Part shown: piece by piece, positions 10,502 to 22,684 of the stretch
Numbering within the stretch: position 1 is the first letter of the stretch
How the letters are laid out: each line of letters opens with the position of its first letter
NCBI GenBank assembly: GCA_002794775.1
Contig: NBAY01000032.1
Coordinates: forward strand, 186,001 to 250,000
DNA from: Porodaedalea pini
Lineage: Eukaryota; Basidiomycota; Agaricomycetes; Hymenochaetales; Hymenochaetaceae
Length of the DNA: 64,000 nucleotides
Direction of reading: 5' to 3'
Position numbers and translations under genes: made by a program
The notes under the pieces: generated by a model
What the model saw: only the letters and a program-made list of their open reading frames with translations
What the model was told of the DNA's origin: nothing
The model's database searches: none

Positions 10502-13500
10502 ATGTCGAGCTCAAAGAAGTCGGACGAGGAGGTTTTGGCGCTCGCGAAGAAGCAGCTTCGTCTGCCGACCAGTGCTAATGTACGAGCTTCGTCTTCTGTT
10601 GCGGACCGTACTAATCAATGAACTGCAGGGCGCGTCTGTGCCTAAGTCTTTCCTGGCCGAGCTCAAGAAGCACATCAGTATCTTTCCTGACGACACACAC
10701 GTACGTAAACACCGATTTTTTCATTATTATTTTTTGTTCTTGTGTATTTGTCGCTTTTGTTGTCACTATCTTTTCCCTTTGCCGTTACCGTTGCCGAAGC
10801 GTGCTTTTGTCGGAGAAGCGACTTACCGAGCCACAGACGCGTCGCGTCACATATCGACACGTTTTCACGTTTCATATGTGTTCCGCTGTTTCGTTTGCAT
10901 GAGGTCATTCTGTTGTTTATACATATAAACTGACCTGTAACATTAGTTTTATATCACTCCGCAACCTGGCTCTAGCTGTACGTCAACCTGTACTGCATTT
11001 CTCTTCTTTCTGGCTTACCACCTCTGTCCTCGTAGTTGGGATCGTTGTCTGCCTTGAAGAAGGCTGCGGCCTTGTAAACGTACCACTGACTCGAAGCATT
11101 GTGGCGTCCGATGGGGGAAGGAAGGACGGTCTTGGCAGTCTGATGGCTTATCGAGTAAATCAAATATTGCCACATTACATGCGCATATATGCTGACTTTT
11201 GTGAACAGCAACATATTAACGATCACCCGACACACAAATCAAGCCGCAAGGCGCGTCTTTCACAGAATTCTAGTCCGCTAAATCATTCTCTCGGAAGCAG
11301 GTCAAACGTAAGTGAGCTCAACATTTTATTCGTAAGGTACAAGTGTATATATCCACTTCTATTTGTAGAGCAATTCGTCCGATTCTGGAACGCCAGGCAG
11401 CGCTGGAAAGTCCAGACTCAAACTACTCAGTATTATCGACAAAGCCGGATCTCGTTCTCCATCTGCGCTTGCGGCGTCTTCTAGTTCAACTGCCGCAGTC
11501 GGCCGCTCTGCTCCAGCGTCAAGGCTTTCTCTAAACGCGGAATTAACGAAGATGAGTTCATCAGTACCACGGAAGCGCCCATCTGCAGGCGGCCCTGAAG
11601 GATATGAAGACGAAGAGGCGCTGAGCTCTCGCGCCGACTATGGACAGAATGTGGCTGCAGCGACTAACTCACGGTCAGCGCCTAGTTCCATCACTTCGCC
11701 GAAGAGGATGAAGGTCGGAGAGAAGATACCCTTCACCCTACATGATAACAATAGGTCTACAAGGACGCCGCCAGCCATACCTAGAACCGCTTCACCCCCT
11801 TTCTCCTCCCGTCCTACCTCTTCGACCGCTTTAGTGTCTCCAGTTCCTATGACACCAGCGGAAGCGAGCAGAAAACTAGAGGCGAGCAGAAAGTTAGAGA
11901 CGGCCGTCGCCGATTTGAAAACTTGGCAGACATACATGACCCTTGTGACGAAAAAGCGGAGCTTGACCGGCAAAGATCTCAAGGAAATCCGAAACGCAGA
12001 GAGGCGCATTGCAAAGCTTCAAAAAGTCAAACATCAGTGCGAAGCTATTTTGAAGGTCGCGCAGCCAGACGTTGATAGACCATCGACTCCTGCTCTTCAG
12101 CCTCATGCTGGTTCATCATCGTCGGTCTTGCATGACGACATGCATTACCGAACAATTGATGAAGGACTACCGTCTTCATCTTCCTCAAGCGCATATAAAG
12201 TGCCTACGCAGACGTCGGACGCCATACTTAGGGTTATCAACCAACCATCTTTCCCTGTCCTCAAAGATCCATCTCTGCCAGTTGCGTCAAGTTCGAGAGT
12301 GCTGTTACCCAACCCGCCGGCGCCACTTCAGGCGCAGATGGCACATGATCCCATGTTTCAAGCTATGGAACATCTCTCGAGCGCACAGGGAGTCTTAGGC
12401 GCTTTCCCGTTCGTAAATATTGCGTCTTCGGACGATGATCCGTTCGATGACGATGGAAATTGGCATGGACGTGGAAGAGACTTGTTCCAGGGCCCTGTCG
12501 CACAAGTTGGAGAGTAAGATCCGTTCTCCCTCGCCTCAATCCATAATTCGCTTAAAATTTCTTCATTCAGTATCCACCAGTTTTTTCAGAATGCCGGTAA
12601 CGCCGAGCAGTTCGATACCAACGTGTCCGTGGCGAAAGCTCTGGAGCGTCTCGGGCTTCCGAATCTCACTACGCCGTTCTCGGGCCTTGAGATCACGCTC
12701 ATGCCTCATCAAGTTATCGGTGTAGCATGGATGGTTGACAGGGAGCACGGTGTAAACAAAGGCGGGATCCTCAGTGATGAAATGGGTCTGGGGAAGGTTC
12801 GCGCCTCTTCGCTCTGACATGGCTTTGATCTTTATTGACTTTACTCTGCTGTTTAGACAGTGCAAATGTATGTCAAGGACCTTCGTCATTTTGACGTGCT
12901 TGGCTAACTCGGAACTCTAGGATTGCTACTATCATGGCCAATCGCTCAGACGATCCCGCCGTGAAGACAACTTTGATCGTCGCTCCTCTAGCACTTCTGG
13001 GTCAGTGGAAGTTGGAGATTGAAATGAAGACAAACGATGGCCTGTCTGTTCTCATCTATCACAGTACGGAGAAGGTGAAAACAAAGAAGGCCCTGCAGAA
13101 GTTCGACGTGGTTCTGACGACTTTTGGCGTGCGTTTATTTCACTAGAAATTGAATCTTTACGCTAACTTCAGTGATTGCAGACGCTGTCCCAGGAATGGC
13201 ATGATATCGAAGCTGAAGAGAGGGAGAAGGAGAGGGAAGCGAAAGGGAAGAAGAAGAAGAAAAAGAAAAAGAAGGATGAGTTCCTTACTAGTGAGAGCGA
13301 AGGGGATAGCGTCCCGAAGAAGAAAAAGAAGAAACGTGAGTTGACTGAGTCTTTATCATGAAATCCATTTATCCACAACTATTGTTGTTCTAGTGGGGCT
13401 TCTATTCACGTTGGCTGTAAGTCTCACATCATCGCATGACTCATCCGTTCTTTCCACTCTGAACTTCACTTCAGTGGTATCGCATTGTTTTGGACGAGGC

Positions 13501-16331
13501 GCAGAACATTCGTAATAGGCGTACCCGTAAGTCGATCGACGAGTAATTCAATCTAATTAGACAATCGATCTGTTGCATAGGAGTATCGAAAGCCGTCACG
13601 GAACTCGACGCAACATATAGGTGGTGCTTAACTGGGTAAGTCCGATCGAGGTGTTCCTGCTTCCTAGGTAAGAAGTCTCACTCATGACGTACAGAACGCC
13701 CATTACCAATGGTCTCGAGGACGCATTTGGTCTCTTGCGTTTCTTACGGCTTAGACCGTGGTGCGGTAAGTATTCATGAACTGCTAACTCCTTTGATATT
13801 GAATCTGTCGAATCCACAAACAGATTGGGACCAATTCAATGGGCACATCACAAGGCGTCAGAAGAGGGAGCGTGAGCGCTTCTCCTATTCATTGTAATTG
13901 TACTGGTTACTGACCTGAATATGATAGCGAACCTTGCTACGAGACGCCTACAGGCCATCTTTGCCACTTGCCTCATGAGGCGCAAGAAAGACTCAAAGCT
14001 GGACGGGAAAAACCTTATTGACCTTCCACCCAAGGACGTACAGCTCGTCAAACTGACGCCCACGCCAGAAGAGCGAGAAATTTATAGTGCGGTACGCTCC
14101 GAACACCTTGGAGTTTTCTTATGTGACTGAAATACGCTTTCTTCAAAGGTTGAGACCCGGAGTCAGATGACATTCAACAGATACCTTAGAGCAGGAACTG
14201 TCTTGAAGAACTATGCGCAAGGTAGACTAGTTTCCTTCTCGAAATAATGATCGTACGCCATGCTAAAGTTTGACGGCGTTTCATCTTTATTTCAGTGCTC
14301 GTAATGCTCCTGCGTCTCCGGCAGATCTGTACCCATACTTCACTCATTACCGAAGAAGATGGCGTCATTGTCGATGACGACTTAGAGAACATGGACGAGG
14401 ACAAGAGGGACGATGTCATCAATGCTCAAACTGAAATGGGACGCGACTACGTCGATAAGCTAAAGGCGAAGTTGAAAGACGTAGCATTGGAACGTATGAC
14501 TGCGGAAAGCCAGGTAAGCTGCTCTTTTGCTTCTAATGATCATATTTGTTAACATTTTGGCAAGTCTACGGATGCTGCTGTCGTAGGGGAGGAGTGCCCA
14601 GTATGTTTCGATAACTTCACGGAACCTGTCGTCACGGCTTGCATGCATTTCTTCTGTCGAGACTGCATTGGTGAGTGGCCTGGATAAACATTCTAATTGA
14701 TTCTAATATTCCGATAGACGTCATCCTAGCAGCACCTGTACCGGATGACGGAATGGCGGATAGGCCAGATGAACGTCCTTGTAAGTAATCGGTAGCTGAG
14801 CTCTTTCAAAATTCTAACTCGGATACTTCTCGCTTTAGGTCCCGTTTGCCGGGGTCCCGTCTGCAAGAAAAAGTTATTTTCTCGCGCGGCTTTCGAACCT
14901 ACGGACGAAGAACTGAACATTGACAAGAACCCAGTGAAGATCGAGGATAATGATGACGTCAAGCCTCCAGCCGAGGATGAGGATGAAGTCATGCCAGATA
15001 TTTCCCTATTGCTGAATTATCCGAAAAAAGAAAAGGGAGCAGCAAAGTCGAATGGAAGGCCGAGGACGTCACAAAAGAAACTCGCGAAGCGGGTTGTTCT
15101 TGACTCCGACGATGATCTCAGCGACTTCATCGTCCAGGACGGCGAGGATGAAGAGGAGAAAGACGAGCGACATGCACTTAAGAAGAGGCTCGCAAAGCGC
15201 CGCGCTTCTCCAGGTAATTATGAGGAGAGCGAAAGTGATGAGAGCGACGAGAATGATGGTGGCGGCGTCGTCTTCGGTCGCAAGAAAGCCGTTCCGATGA
15301 CAGATTGTGTTCCTATCAAAGCTCTGTCGAGATTACTTCCCTCGACAAAGATGAAAGTGCGTTACATATTGCTTTATAGACTTGTTCGTTAAGCTCGTTT
15401 GTCGCTAGCACATGATGGACAGTCTCATGAAATGGTCTGAGGATCATCCTGAAGAGAAGGTACGACATTCGCTTTTCTTTCTTTCTGAGGAGTCTATTGA
15501 CGTTTGCATTTTAGACTATGGTCATCTCGCAATGGACTCAAGCTCTTGACCTCGTCTCGAACTATCTTGAAACAAAGGGTTTCTTGCATGTCAAGTACGT
15601 GTACAGCTTGACTTATCAGTACAAATTGAGCTTCTCTTGCTTACCTCCGAAATGCAGGTTTCAAGGAAACATGTCTCGCGAGAAGAGAGATAGAGCGGTC
15701 CGCAAGTTCATGAAGAAGAATGACGCGACTGTGATGCTCATGAGCTTGAAGTGCGGAGGCGTTGGGCTTGTAAGTCCCTTTCCGCGCAGAACTGAATTCT
15801 ATTCTTAACATAAGTTTTATAGAACCTAACACGTGCGAACAGTAAGCCCGTTTTTATAATATATTTTTGATACACGCGGTAACAGGATTGACTTTCAGGG
15901 GTTATCTCATTGGACCTGGGGTGGAGCGAGGCTGTTGAGAACCAAGCTTTCGACCGCGTTCATCGTCTGGGCCAAACTCGCCCCGTCTTCGTTGAGCGTC
16001 TCGTTATCAGCGACACGGTAGAGGACCGCGTGCTTGCACTACAAGAGAAGAAGGTATATCAGTCTATTACTCCACGCCATCGTCCTTCTCATGTATTACT
16101 TGCAGCGGAACCTTGCTGATGGCAGTCTCGGCGAAGGGAGTGGCCAGAAGATTGGACGTAAGTGAACTGCTTCGCTGCTTCGTGTCGAGTAAAACTGATA
16201 CTCGATGTAGCTCTGACTGTCCGTGAATTAGCAAATCGTGCGTGTTACTCCGTTCCTTTTGCAGAGTAACTTCTGCTGACCATTCACCAGTGTTTGGTTT
16301 AGACCATAATGGGAATCGCCTAGAAGGATAG
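10502..16331 (+). CDS. SNF2-family ATPase with internal RING finger, ULS1/RAD16-like
   Basis: A 27-exon model sums to 3921 nt (1306 aa). The first 460 residues are low-complexity. The SNF2 ATPase follows: [12 protein letters not shown] (about 540), [19 protein letters not shown] (about 678), LTGTPITNG, then a C3HC4 RING (CPVC...HFFC...CPVC, about 905-960). After an acidic insert comes helicase lobe 2 ([29 protein letters not shown]). A RING between the two lobes places it with RAD5/RAD16/ULS1 proteins, which act as DNA translocases and ubiquitin or SUMO-linked ligases in repair; no HIRAN domain is seen, favouring ULS1/RAD16. A lysine-rich run splits lobe 1. Exons of 11, 19 and 23 nt occur. 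The weakest part is the 5' end: exon 3 may begin at 11209 or 11251, after an intron of about 508 nt. Confidence 0.85.
10973..11144 (-). CDS. Possible small antisense gene or exon inside a SNF2 intron
   Basis: The minus strand ends in a well-formed frame from about 11144 ([14 protein letters not shown]) to a TAG at 10973, with [16 protein letters not shown] and a charged tail [16 protein letters not shown]. Codon use is G/C-ended and protein-like, unlike the surrounding intron sequence. I do not recognise the product; the size and charge would suit a small mitochondrial or membrane subunit but that is a guess. Upstream exons were not identified. If real it is nested antisense to the large second intron of the SNF2 gene, or it separates the 10502-10700 exons from that gene. 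Confidence 0.35.
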
Positions 16332-16848
16332 ATGATGGATAATGGAACATCGTATACCACCGACTATATTTCAGTTGTACCTTCGCTGCTTTCCACGAAT
16401 TCTGATGCAGAACGACTTCCTTAAACTCAATTTCTCTAGACTGGGACTTCAGCATAGTCGCATATGCCACTACAAGGACTATACCCCATAGAAAGTTAAC
16501 TTCGTTTCTACCTTTCAACTGCGTATACAAAGGTCTGGCTCGTATGAATGCTACAATAATTCTTTTGGTACTTTTATCGACATACTATTCGTTGTACTGA
16601 TACGTACATACTCCTGCACATCCGTTTACAAATAGCATGCGTTGTGTTCTTGTTCAACAACTTTTTTGCGGGTCAAACAGTGAAATTTAAAGAAAGGTTC
16701 CGTGAGGCATACGTGTTACTATTACATAACGCGCCATAAGCAGCAATAAGCGTAAATCGGCGACAGCGCATCGCTTCCACGGTTCCACGACGCGCTCGAC
16801 AACCGTCGACTGGCTCCTCTTTACTCATTTTTCACTCATCGTCTCGCC
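16332..16848. other. Intergenic region between SNF2 and SURF4 genes
   Basis: AT-rich sequence covering the SNF2 3' flank and the SURF4 promoter. Nothing else is recognisable. Confidence 0.5.
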
Positions 16849-18160
16849 ATGACCTCTCGCATTAACATTGCGCGCCCAGCGGGCGCCTCGGCGTATGGCG
16901 CAAGTTATAGCCCCGACCCTCACGGATTTGCCAACTCGAGCCCCAGTAGCGGCTTTCGTGCGGCGAACGCGACGGACTCAGACAGCCCACTCGACAAGCT
17001 GCGCATTGTTTCTGCGCAAATCGAGGACTACATTGAAATCTACTCGCAGCCTCTCAAGCCACACCTGCCTGCTATAGGCCGCTTTCTCATCGTTGTTACT
17101 TTTCTGGAGGACGCGTGGCGGATTATGACACAGTGGAGCGACCAGCTATGGTATTTGCAGAGGTCAGTTCGAGATGGGGAGTTCAGCACACCCTCTTCAG
17201 CATGTACTCAAGCTGTGAATTAGACATAGGAAATTCCCGTGGGGGTTGTCGCATACTTTCTTACTGGTAAACATCGTCGTAAGTCTTCCTCAATCCTCCT
17301 GCAAATAAGGCCGCTTTATTCGCGTCTTCCATGCCCAGCTGTCTATGCAGCTCTGGCGCTCTTTGAGCCATGTGTCTCCTTGTAGTGGCAATACTGACAA
17401 TTCGCGCATTACGATAGGTGATGCTTGTCGGGTCAGGCGCGGTCATCACCAAGCGACAGACCGAATACGCCGTTATGGGTCTTTTAGGCGTCGTTATCCT
17501 TCAAGGGTTTGGTTATGGACTCATCTTCGACCTTACATTCTTCCTGCGTAACTTGTCTGTCATCGGTGGCCTGTTCATGGTCTTCAGCGACTCGATGGTC
17601 AGCAGGAAGAAGCCGTTTGCAGGTCTTCCAAGCATAAGTGAGACCGACAGGAAGAAATAGTAAGTTGCCCTCTTTCATTATATGATGATGAATTATTTTT
17701 ATCTTATTTTGACTTTATCTGTCTTTCTTTCCGCGACCAGTTTCCTCCTAGCGGGTCGTGTGTTACTTATTTTCCTCTTCCTCGGGTTCATCATCCAGGG
17801 CAAATGGAGCATTGGGCGCGTGTTTGTCTCCATCGTCGGCCTCGCTGCATGTATTATGGTGGCCGTTGGCTTCAAAGCCAAGTGGTCTGCGGCCTTCCTC
17901 GTCTTCGTTCTCAGCATATTCAATGTGATTGCCAACAACTTTTGGTCTGTGCACTCTGCGCATCCACAACGCGACTTCCTCAAGTACGACTTCTTCCAGA
18001 CGTTATGTGAGTACCTAGTACTGAAAGGCCTTTCTTTACGGGGAATTTCCGAGAAACAGGACTCACGGTCTTTGTTACAGCAATCGTCGGTGGTCTGCTT
18101 CTGCTCGTAAACATGGGCCCAGGTGGCCTTTCCGTTGACGAGAAAAAGAAGGTGTACTGA
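16849..18160 (+). CDS. ERV29: SURF4/Erv29 family ER cargo receptor
   Basis: Five exons (16849-17162, 17224-17278, 17418-17659, 17741-18006, 18081-18160) give 318 aa. After a disordered N-terminus of about 45 residues come the family signature around PHLPAIGRFLIVVTFLEDA..R, the segment YLQRHRKFPWGL, and about seven membrane helices. The C-terminus is a dilysine ER-retrieval signal, ending in KKKVY. Erv29/SURF4 proteins package soluble secretory cargo into COPII vesicles at the ER and recycle by COPI. Length matches the family (about 270-320 aa). The acceptor at 17223 was chosen over a nearby AG because it restores the conserved QRHRKFPWG. Confidence 0.93.
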
Positions 18161-18745
18161 TGTAGAAGCGGTTTGGCGGACGTGGCGTCGAGCGCAAAAA
18201 GCTTACAATTAGTGCTGATTGGTCGCGCGAGCGGGGGTAAATTGTCTTTGTTAATTTCCTCTATGACGTGGTGCACTTCATTTGAATTACAATACTGCGT
18301 CATGGCTATCAGCTGAGGAGCATTACGGTTGGGCTAAGCCTCCGAGTCGTTGCGTGCTTTGAAGGTGACTTTCGAATGTTTGATGGTATAGTGCTGCAAG
18401 TATCCCTAGATGTCTTCGAAGTGAGTTTTGCGAAAGAGACGCGAAGAGAGTAAATGAAATGATCGCGACAAAGCAGAACTATGGTCCTTGTAATGCCCCA
18501 ACAAAAGATCAGGAGTGTGGCTGTGTAGACCATTTTCGCACTGACATTAATATTGGCGAGTATTCTAGATATAATTCAGCACCCACTTTGCTGCACTTTG
18601 CGAAGGCTGATAGTTACGCCTACGGGATACGTACTGATTATTGGACAAGCACAAATTAGACATGAGCCAGCCGAGTAATTCAACGCAGAGTTATAGCGAA
18701 GCAATGCTCAGCCTTTGTTGATACTAATAAACAATCGTTATATAT
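18161..18745. other. Intergenic region downstream of ERV29
   Basis: The stretch holds the ERV29 3' flank. No domain-bearing frame is visible. The final bases TATATATATG run directly into the next frame's start codon. Confidence 0.45.
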
Positions 18746-19213
18746 ATGGGGCTTTACACCGTCATCTTTCGGAAAGCCCCAGTCACCGATGCCTGGCCGG
18801 AGGACTACGGTCGTGCTCGAGACGACACCTATACTCCAAGGACTTATGATCGCACTGCCCCGAATCTTAATGGTCCTCGTCAGCGGTCAACTAGCACATC
18901 TAGAGCGCTAGACACACAGAAGGCTCCACAGCAGACAGGCAAAGGCTCTCCTCCGTTGATCAACCGCGTAAAGACTACGGAAAGATACATAAGTGGCTTG
19001 ATCGAACATTGGAAGAAAAAGGGACGAGATGCAAAGAAACACATCAACCACTTGGAGGGAGAACTCGGCTGCAACGAGCTCATAACCGCAAAGACTATGG
19101 CCAAGTACACAACTATGCAGGAGGATAACTCTGTATGGAAGATTTTCGAACCCATTGAAGCAGACGCAGCCAAGCAATATGCGGCAATCTTCAATACTCG
19201 CAAAGGAACGTAG
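18746..19213 (+). CDS. Orphan 155-aa hypothetical protein
   Basis: A single uninterrupted frame of 155 codons begins MGLYTVIFRKAPVTDAW and ends NTRKGT. It is hydrophilic, rich in Lys, Arg, Thr and Ser in the first half, with a probable helix around RYISGLIEHWKKKGRDAKKH. I recognise no domain. The lack of introns in an intron-rich neighbourhood and the position 142 bp from a transposon edge raise doubt that it is a cellular gene. It could be a fragment of mobile DNA or a young orphan. Confidence 0.35.
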   Translation: MGLYTVIFRKAPVTDAWPEDYGRARDDTYTPRTYDRTAPNLNGPRQRSTSTSRALDTQKAPQQTGKGSPPLINRVKTTERYISGLIEHWKKKGRDAKKHINHLEGELGCNELITAKTMAKYTTMQEDNSVWKIFEPIEADAAKQYAAIFNTRKGT

Positions 19214-19354
19214 ATGACGTTACTTAAACATAGATGCCGTTACTTTCTATATTGTAATGAGGAGAGTCGCAATGCATTCGAAGTTTGTAGTCGGAGAGTT
19301 GTTGCTCTCCAATTGCGTTCATACATCACAGAAATCGCTGCAATAGGTTTAATG

Positions 19355-22300
19355 TGGGGGTCCGCAATTGACGCGAGTCGCGCGTGCTCACCTTTTTTGG
19401 GTCGGAGCTTAGATTCGCACCGTATATAGTAATCGGTGGCAACAGAAATGATGCCGCCGACTTGTAATTAGCGTAGAGATTATTCGAAGCGAAAATACAT
19501 GATAAGATTAGACAGATACTGTCGGAGTGAAGTAATGGAAGGTCTCGGTGCCTCGGGTACGGTAAGCGGTCGGCTACATGTGAGGATTTGCGCGTCAATC
19601 TTCCGAATCTTCGTGAACTTTGTCTAAGTTAGTACAAGCTGCGCATTGTGCCGCTCGAGCGCTCCTATCAATTCCCGCAGCCACTCATCTCGTTTTTTCA
19701 TTGTACTGTCCTTGGGTATATCTGTGTCCTGTCCTCTAAGCTTGTCCAACTGGTTCTTCATCTGTACGACAGTCATCACTTTGGCCTTTTCCACGTCAAG
19801 TTCAAGTTCAAGATTCTCTAGGAAATCAGCTCATTTTGCCTTCTTCTCTGCTTTCTCGGAGTCCTTTCGACACTTGGAGGCTACTTTGGCCATGTGTTCA
19901 TCGTGAATCTCTCGTCTTTGTTTTTTATCAAGTCCGCGGGCAAGATGATTGCGTGCCTCCTTCCTAATGAATTTTTGATCTTCCTCCCGGGTGAGCTTGG
20001 CATCCATGAAATCTTGCATCTCGTTTCGGCAAAACCTGGACTGGACATTGAACAGTTCTACACTGCCCATTGGATTCTTGCGTGCAAAGACCCTATAAGC
20101 ACCTAAAGCTCCCTCATTTGCATCATTCATTGCAGGCATCCAAGTGAAGTTCTTTTCAGCATTGGTAAGTTTTGCGATTTCTCCATCCTCTATGAACTTG
20201 GCTGAGAATCGCTCCCAGGTCCCAGGTAAGTTTCTCCAACCAAGTCCTTCAATAACCCATTCATCATAGTCAGTTTATGCAGCTCCTTTTCATCTTCGGC
20301 CAGGATTTCCCAAGCACTTGAGCCTCCCAAGCGCTCGATCATCAATTTTTCAGCCTCTAAAATAATATCATCGTGCTTGGCAGCAGGCTTCTCAAACAGG
20401 TATTTCTCCCCCAGTCCTAATTCAGTTTTTTCTTTCTTCCATTCGCTGAGCTGATGATGCTTTGATTTCTGATCTTCAGTGTGATCGCCATGCGTTCTGG
20501 TGAATTTCATTGCAAGAAAGTTTTTGTTAAACAGCTGCTTTGGGAGTTCAACTGAGGTGGCTAAGGGTGATTTTTTGAAGGTAGATAGGATTCCATCGAA
20601 GCAAGCTAAGTCTCCTGCCTTTTGTGTCTCAGATCTATGATAAGCTGACATTCTTACACCTGCCAGACAAACTTTATGCTCATTCGTCTTGTCGCCCTTC
20701 AAATGTGAACTTGGCGCTTGAACATTGAGGTGAAGAGCCTCAAAGTTCTGGTTTTTATTACTTGTCCTGTCACTGCCAGATGTAAATGCTGGTCAAACAA
20801 AAGGTAAGTATATGCGGCTCATTCTCTGCATACCAGACTCTGATTGTCACTCAAAACTCACCAGGAGTTCAAAGTAGTTCACATCCAAGCTGCACATCAG
20901 TGGCTATGTTCCCCTCTGCTACTATCCTTGCAACAGTTTGTTGACTCATAGGAGGTTTTGTTTTTTTAGATTTCAATCCAGTGGTTTAGAGAAATGTTGA
21001 AGCAAAGTTGACAAAGCGGTCAAGCACTTTTCCAGCATTTCACATCAGGCACCCCAGGAGAACAAGTTTGCAAACAAGCGCTCAAACGGCAGGCGTATAT
21101 GTGCCTTTGTCAACAAGAGACAATGTATGTTTTATGTCCACAATACGTTCTTGAAGATTCTGTGTCCACGCTTGAGCTCGACAGAGCCGCACATGACAAG
21201 CATGGCCTCTTCTTCGGCTTGTTACTAGCTTGGTGGGCAACCTCGCTTTACAGCATGATGAGAAATTGATAGCTGAAGCATACTATACTTGAAGTTATCC
21301 ATGTTGCTTCAGGATAGCCTCGAGATCGATTTGTGCCACCTAGAGTTCAGCTTGAGCAGCAAAAAGCGACTGAAGAGAAGTGCCAACTTCAGATTGAGCA
21401 GCAATCAGTGCAGCTTTGGCAAGTGTGAGGTTTTGATTACTTTCTTCTGCCTCTCTTTGGGCTAATGATAGGTTGTACTTGAGTAGGGATGACATGGTCT
21501 TCAACTGCCAGATTGAGTTTTGAGAGACATGGTAGCCTAAATGCCTGCACTTGGAGCAATTAAGAGCATTCTGGAGGGCAGTGGATGTAGTATCAAGTGA
21601 GTCACTTTTTTCTTTCAGCTCGTGCCTGGTGCTGTTGAGTTCTTTAGTTAGGGAGGTGATTGAATGTCCTTGTAGTGAGGAGGAAATGTGAAGGTCAGCG
21701 ATCGTGTCATTCAGAGTTTTGGCGATTTGTTTTTGACATTCGAGTTCTTGTATTATCTTCTGAAGGCAAGTATGTGTAGTTTTGAGCTCTATCTCAGTTG
21801 CTGAATGTATGACAGATCTGGTAATGCAGATTTCAGGTGTAGGAGGGAGGGGGGGGGTTTGGAGGCTCAAGTCGAATCTTTGTTCAAGCTTGTTGCAATT
21901 GGAACTATTGCAAGCCAGACCTTAGCATTGCTAAGTGTAAATAGATTAGATTTCACTCTACATTCCTGCACAGGTCTTATGGTTTACCATTTGACATAGA
22001 AATTAATATTGTCATCAGTATACAGATTAAGACGTGTCGGCACGTCCATTTGATGCGTCTTGATCACTCCTGACCAGCTCGTGACCGCATGTGACTATAT
22101 GCAACTCTAATGAGATTCATGCACCTATCGCTACCTCTGTTGCTCTTAATCTCGTTTGAAAACTCGACTGAAATAACTGGCACAAATTAATTTAAAAGGG
22201 TTATTCTACAAAATGTTCAGAAAATTTTTGCACAAAAAAATTCATTCACTCAGATCAAGCTTGTTTTATTCAAAAACTCGGTGTATTTCAGTGACCAGTG

Positions 22301-22515
22301 AGGTTTAGAAGAATCCGTTTGAACAATTTTTACTTATACTAGATTAGAACTTTATTGTTATTTTATTTTTATTTTAATTTACATGTGGAGGAAGATACGA
22401 AGCTCGCAAAAGCCGAAGATTTTGTGCATCACTTTTCGCGCCACCGAGAGGATCGGCGTGCCATACTGGAGCCCGTGGGAAGTCGCGGCGAGCACTTGAC
22501 GATTGCGGACCCCCA
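19355..22515 (-). mobile_element. Decayed DNA transposon with inverted ends and target duplication
   Basis: The left end reads TGGGGGTCCGCAATTG (from 19355) and the right end is its near-exact inverse, CGATTGCGGACCCCCA (ending 22515). Immediate flanks are the direct repeat TTTAATG at 19348-19354 and 22516-22522, a 7-bp target duplication, possibly 8 bp if the next T is counted. The 3161-bp interior carries a broken minus-strand gene. A duplication of this size points to superfamilies such as hAT or KDZ (both about 8 bp), but no transposase catalytic motif is visible, so I leave it unclassified. Confidence 0.8.
19624..21870 (-). pseudogene. Broken transposon gene, Agaricomycete repeat-associated family
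   Basis: Minus-strand pieces read in order: a coiled-coil N-terminus (21870-21340) with one CSKC motif, a TAG, then VAQIDLEAILKQ. A segment with TVARIVAEGNIATDVQLG (about 20870-20960) follows. Next is 20702-20190 with RTHGDHTEDQKS and EAEKLMIERLGGSSAWEILAE, and then 20139-19831 with MPAMNDANEGALGAYRVFAR. After an in-frame TGA at 19831 the tail DIPKDSTMKKRDEWL leads to a stop at 19624. I recall this domain order from large intron-containing repeat-associated proteins in mushroom genomes. The central part of about 400 residues seems to be missing between GETYLGP and WERFSAKF. Confidence 0.6.
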
Positions 22516-22684
22516 TTTAATGTTTATCCGTATTTCATTGACCACGATATATGAGATCGATACTGCCCAGTGATAGAAAATGCACATATTCACGAGATTC
22601 GCTTAGCAGGGCTTACCAGGAGTACGAGTGAATTTCCTGAAATTCTTGTGATCCAGAGGCGAGGTAGATGTTATGGTTTTTTTC

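Noticed and set aside
10902..10950. Possible SNF2 exon after the ttag at about 10950
   Set aside because: It is open for a while but overlaps the coding-like minus-strand frame and is not needed to keep the SNF2 frame.
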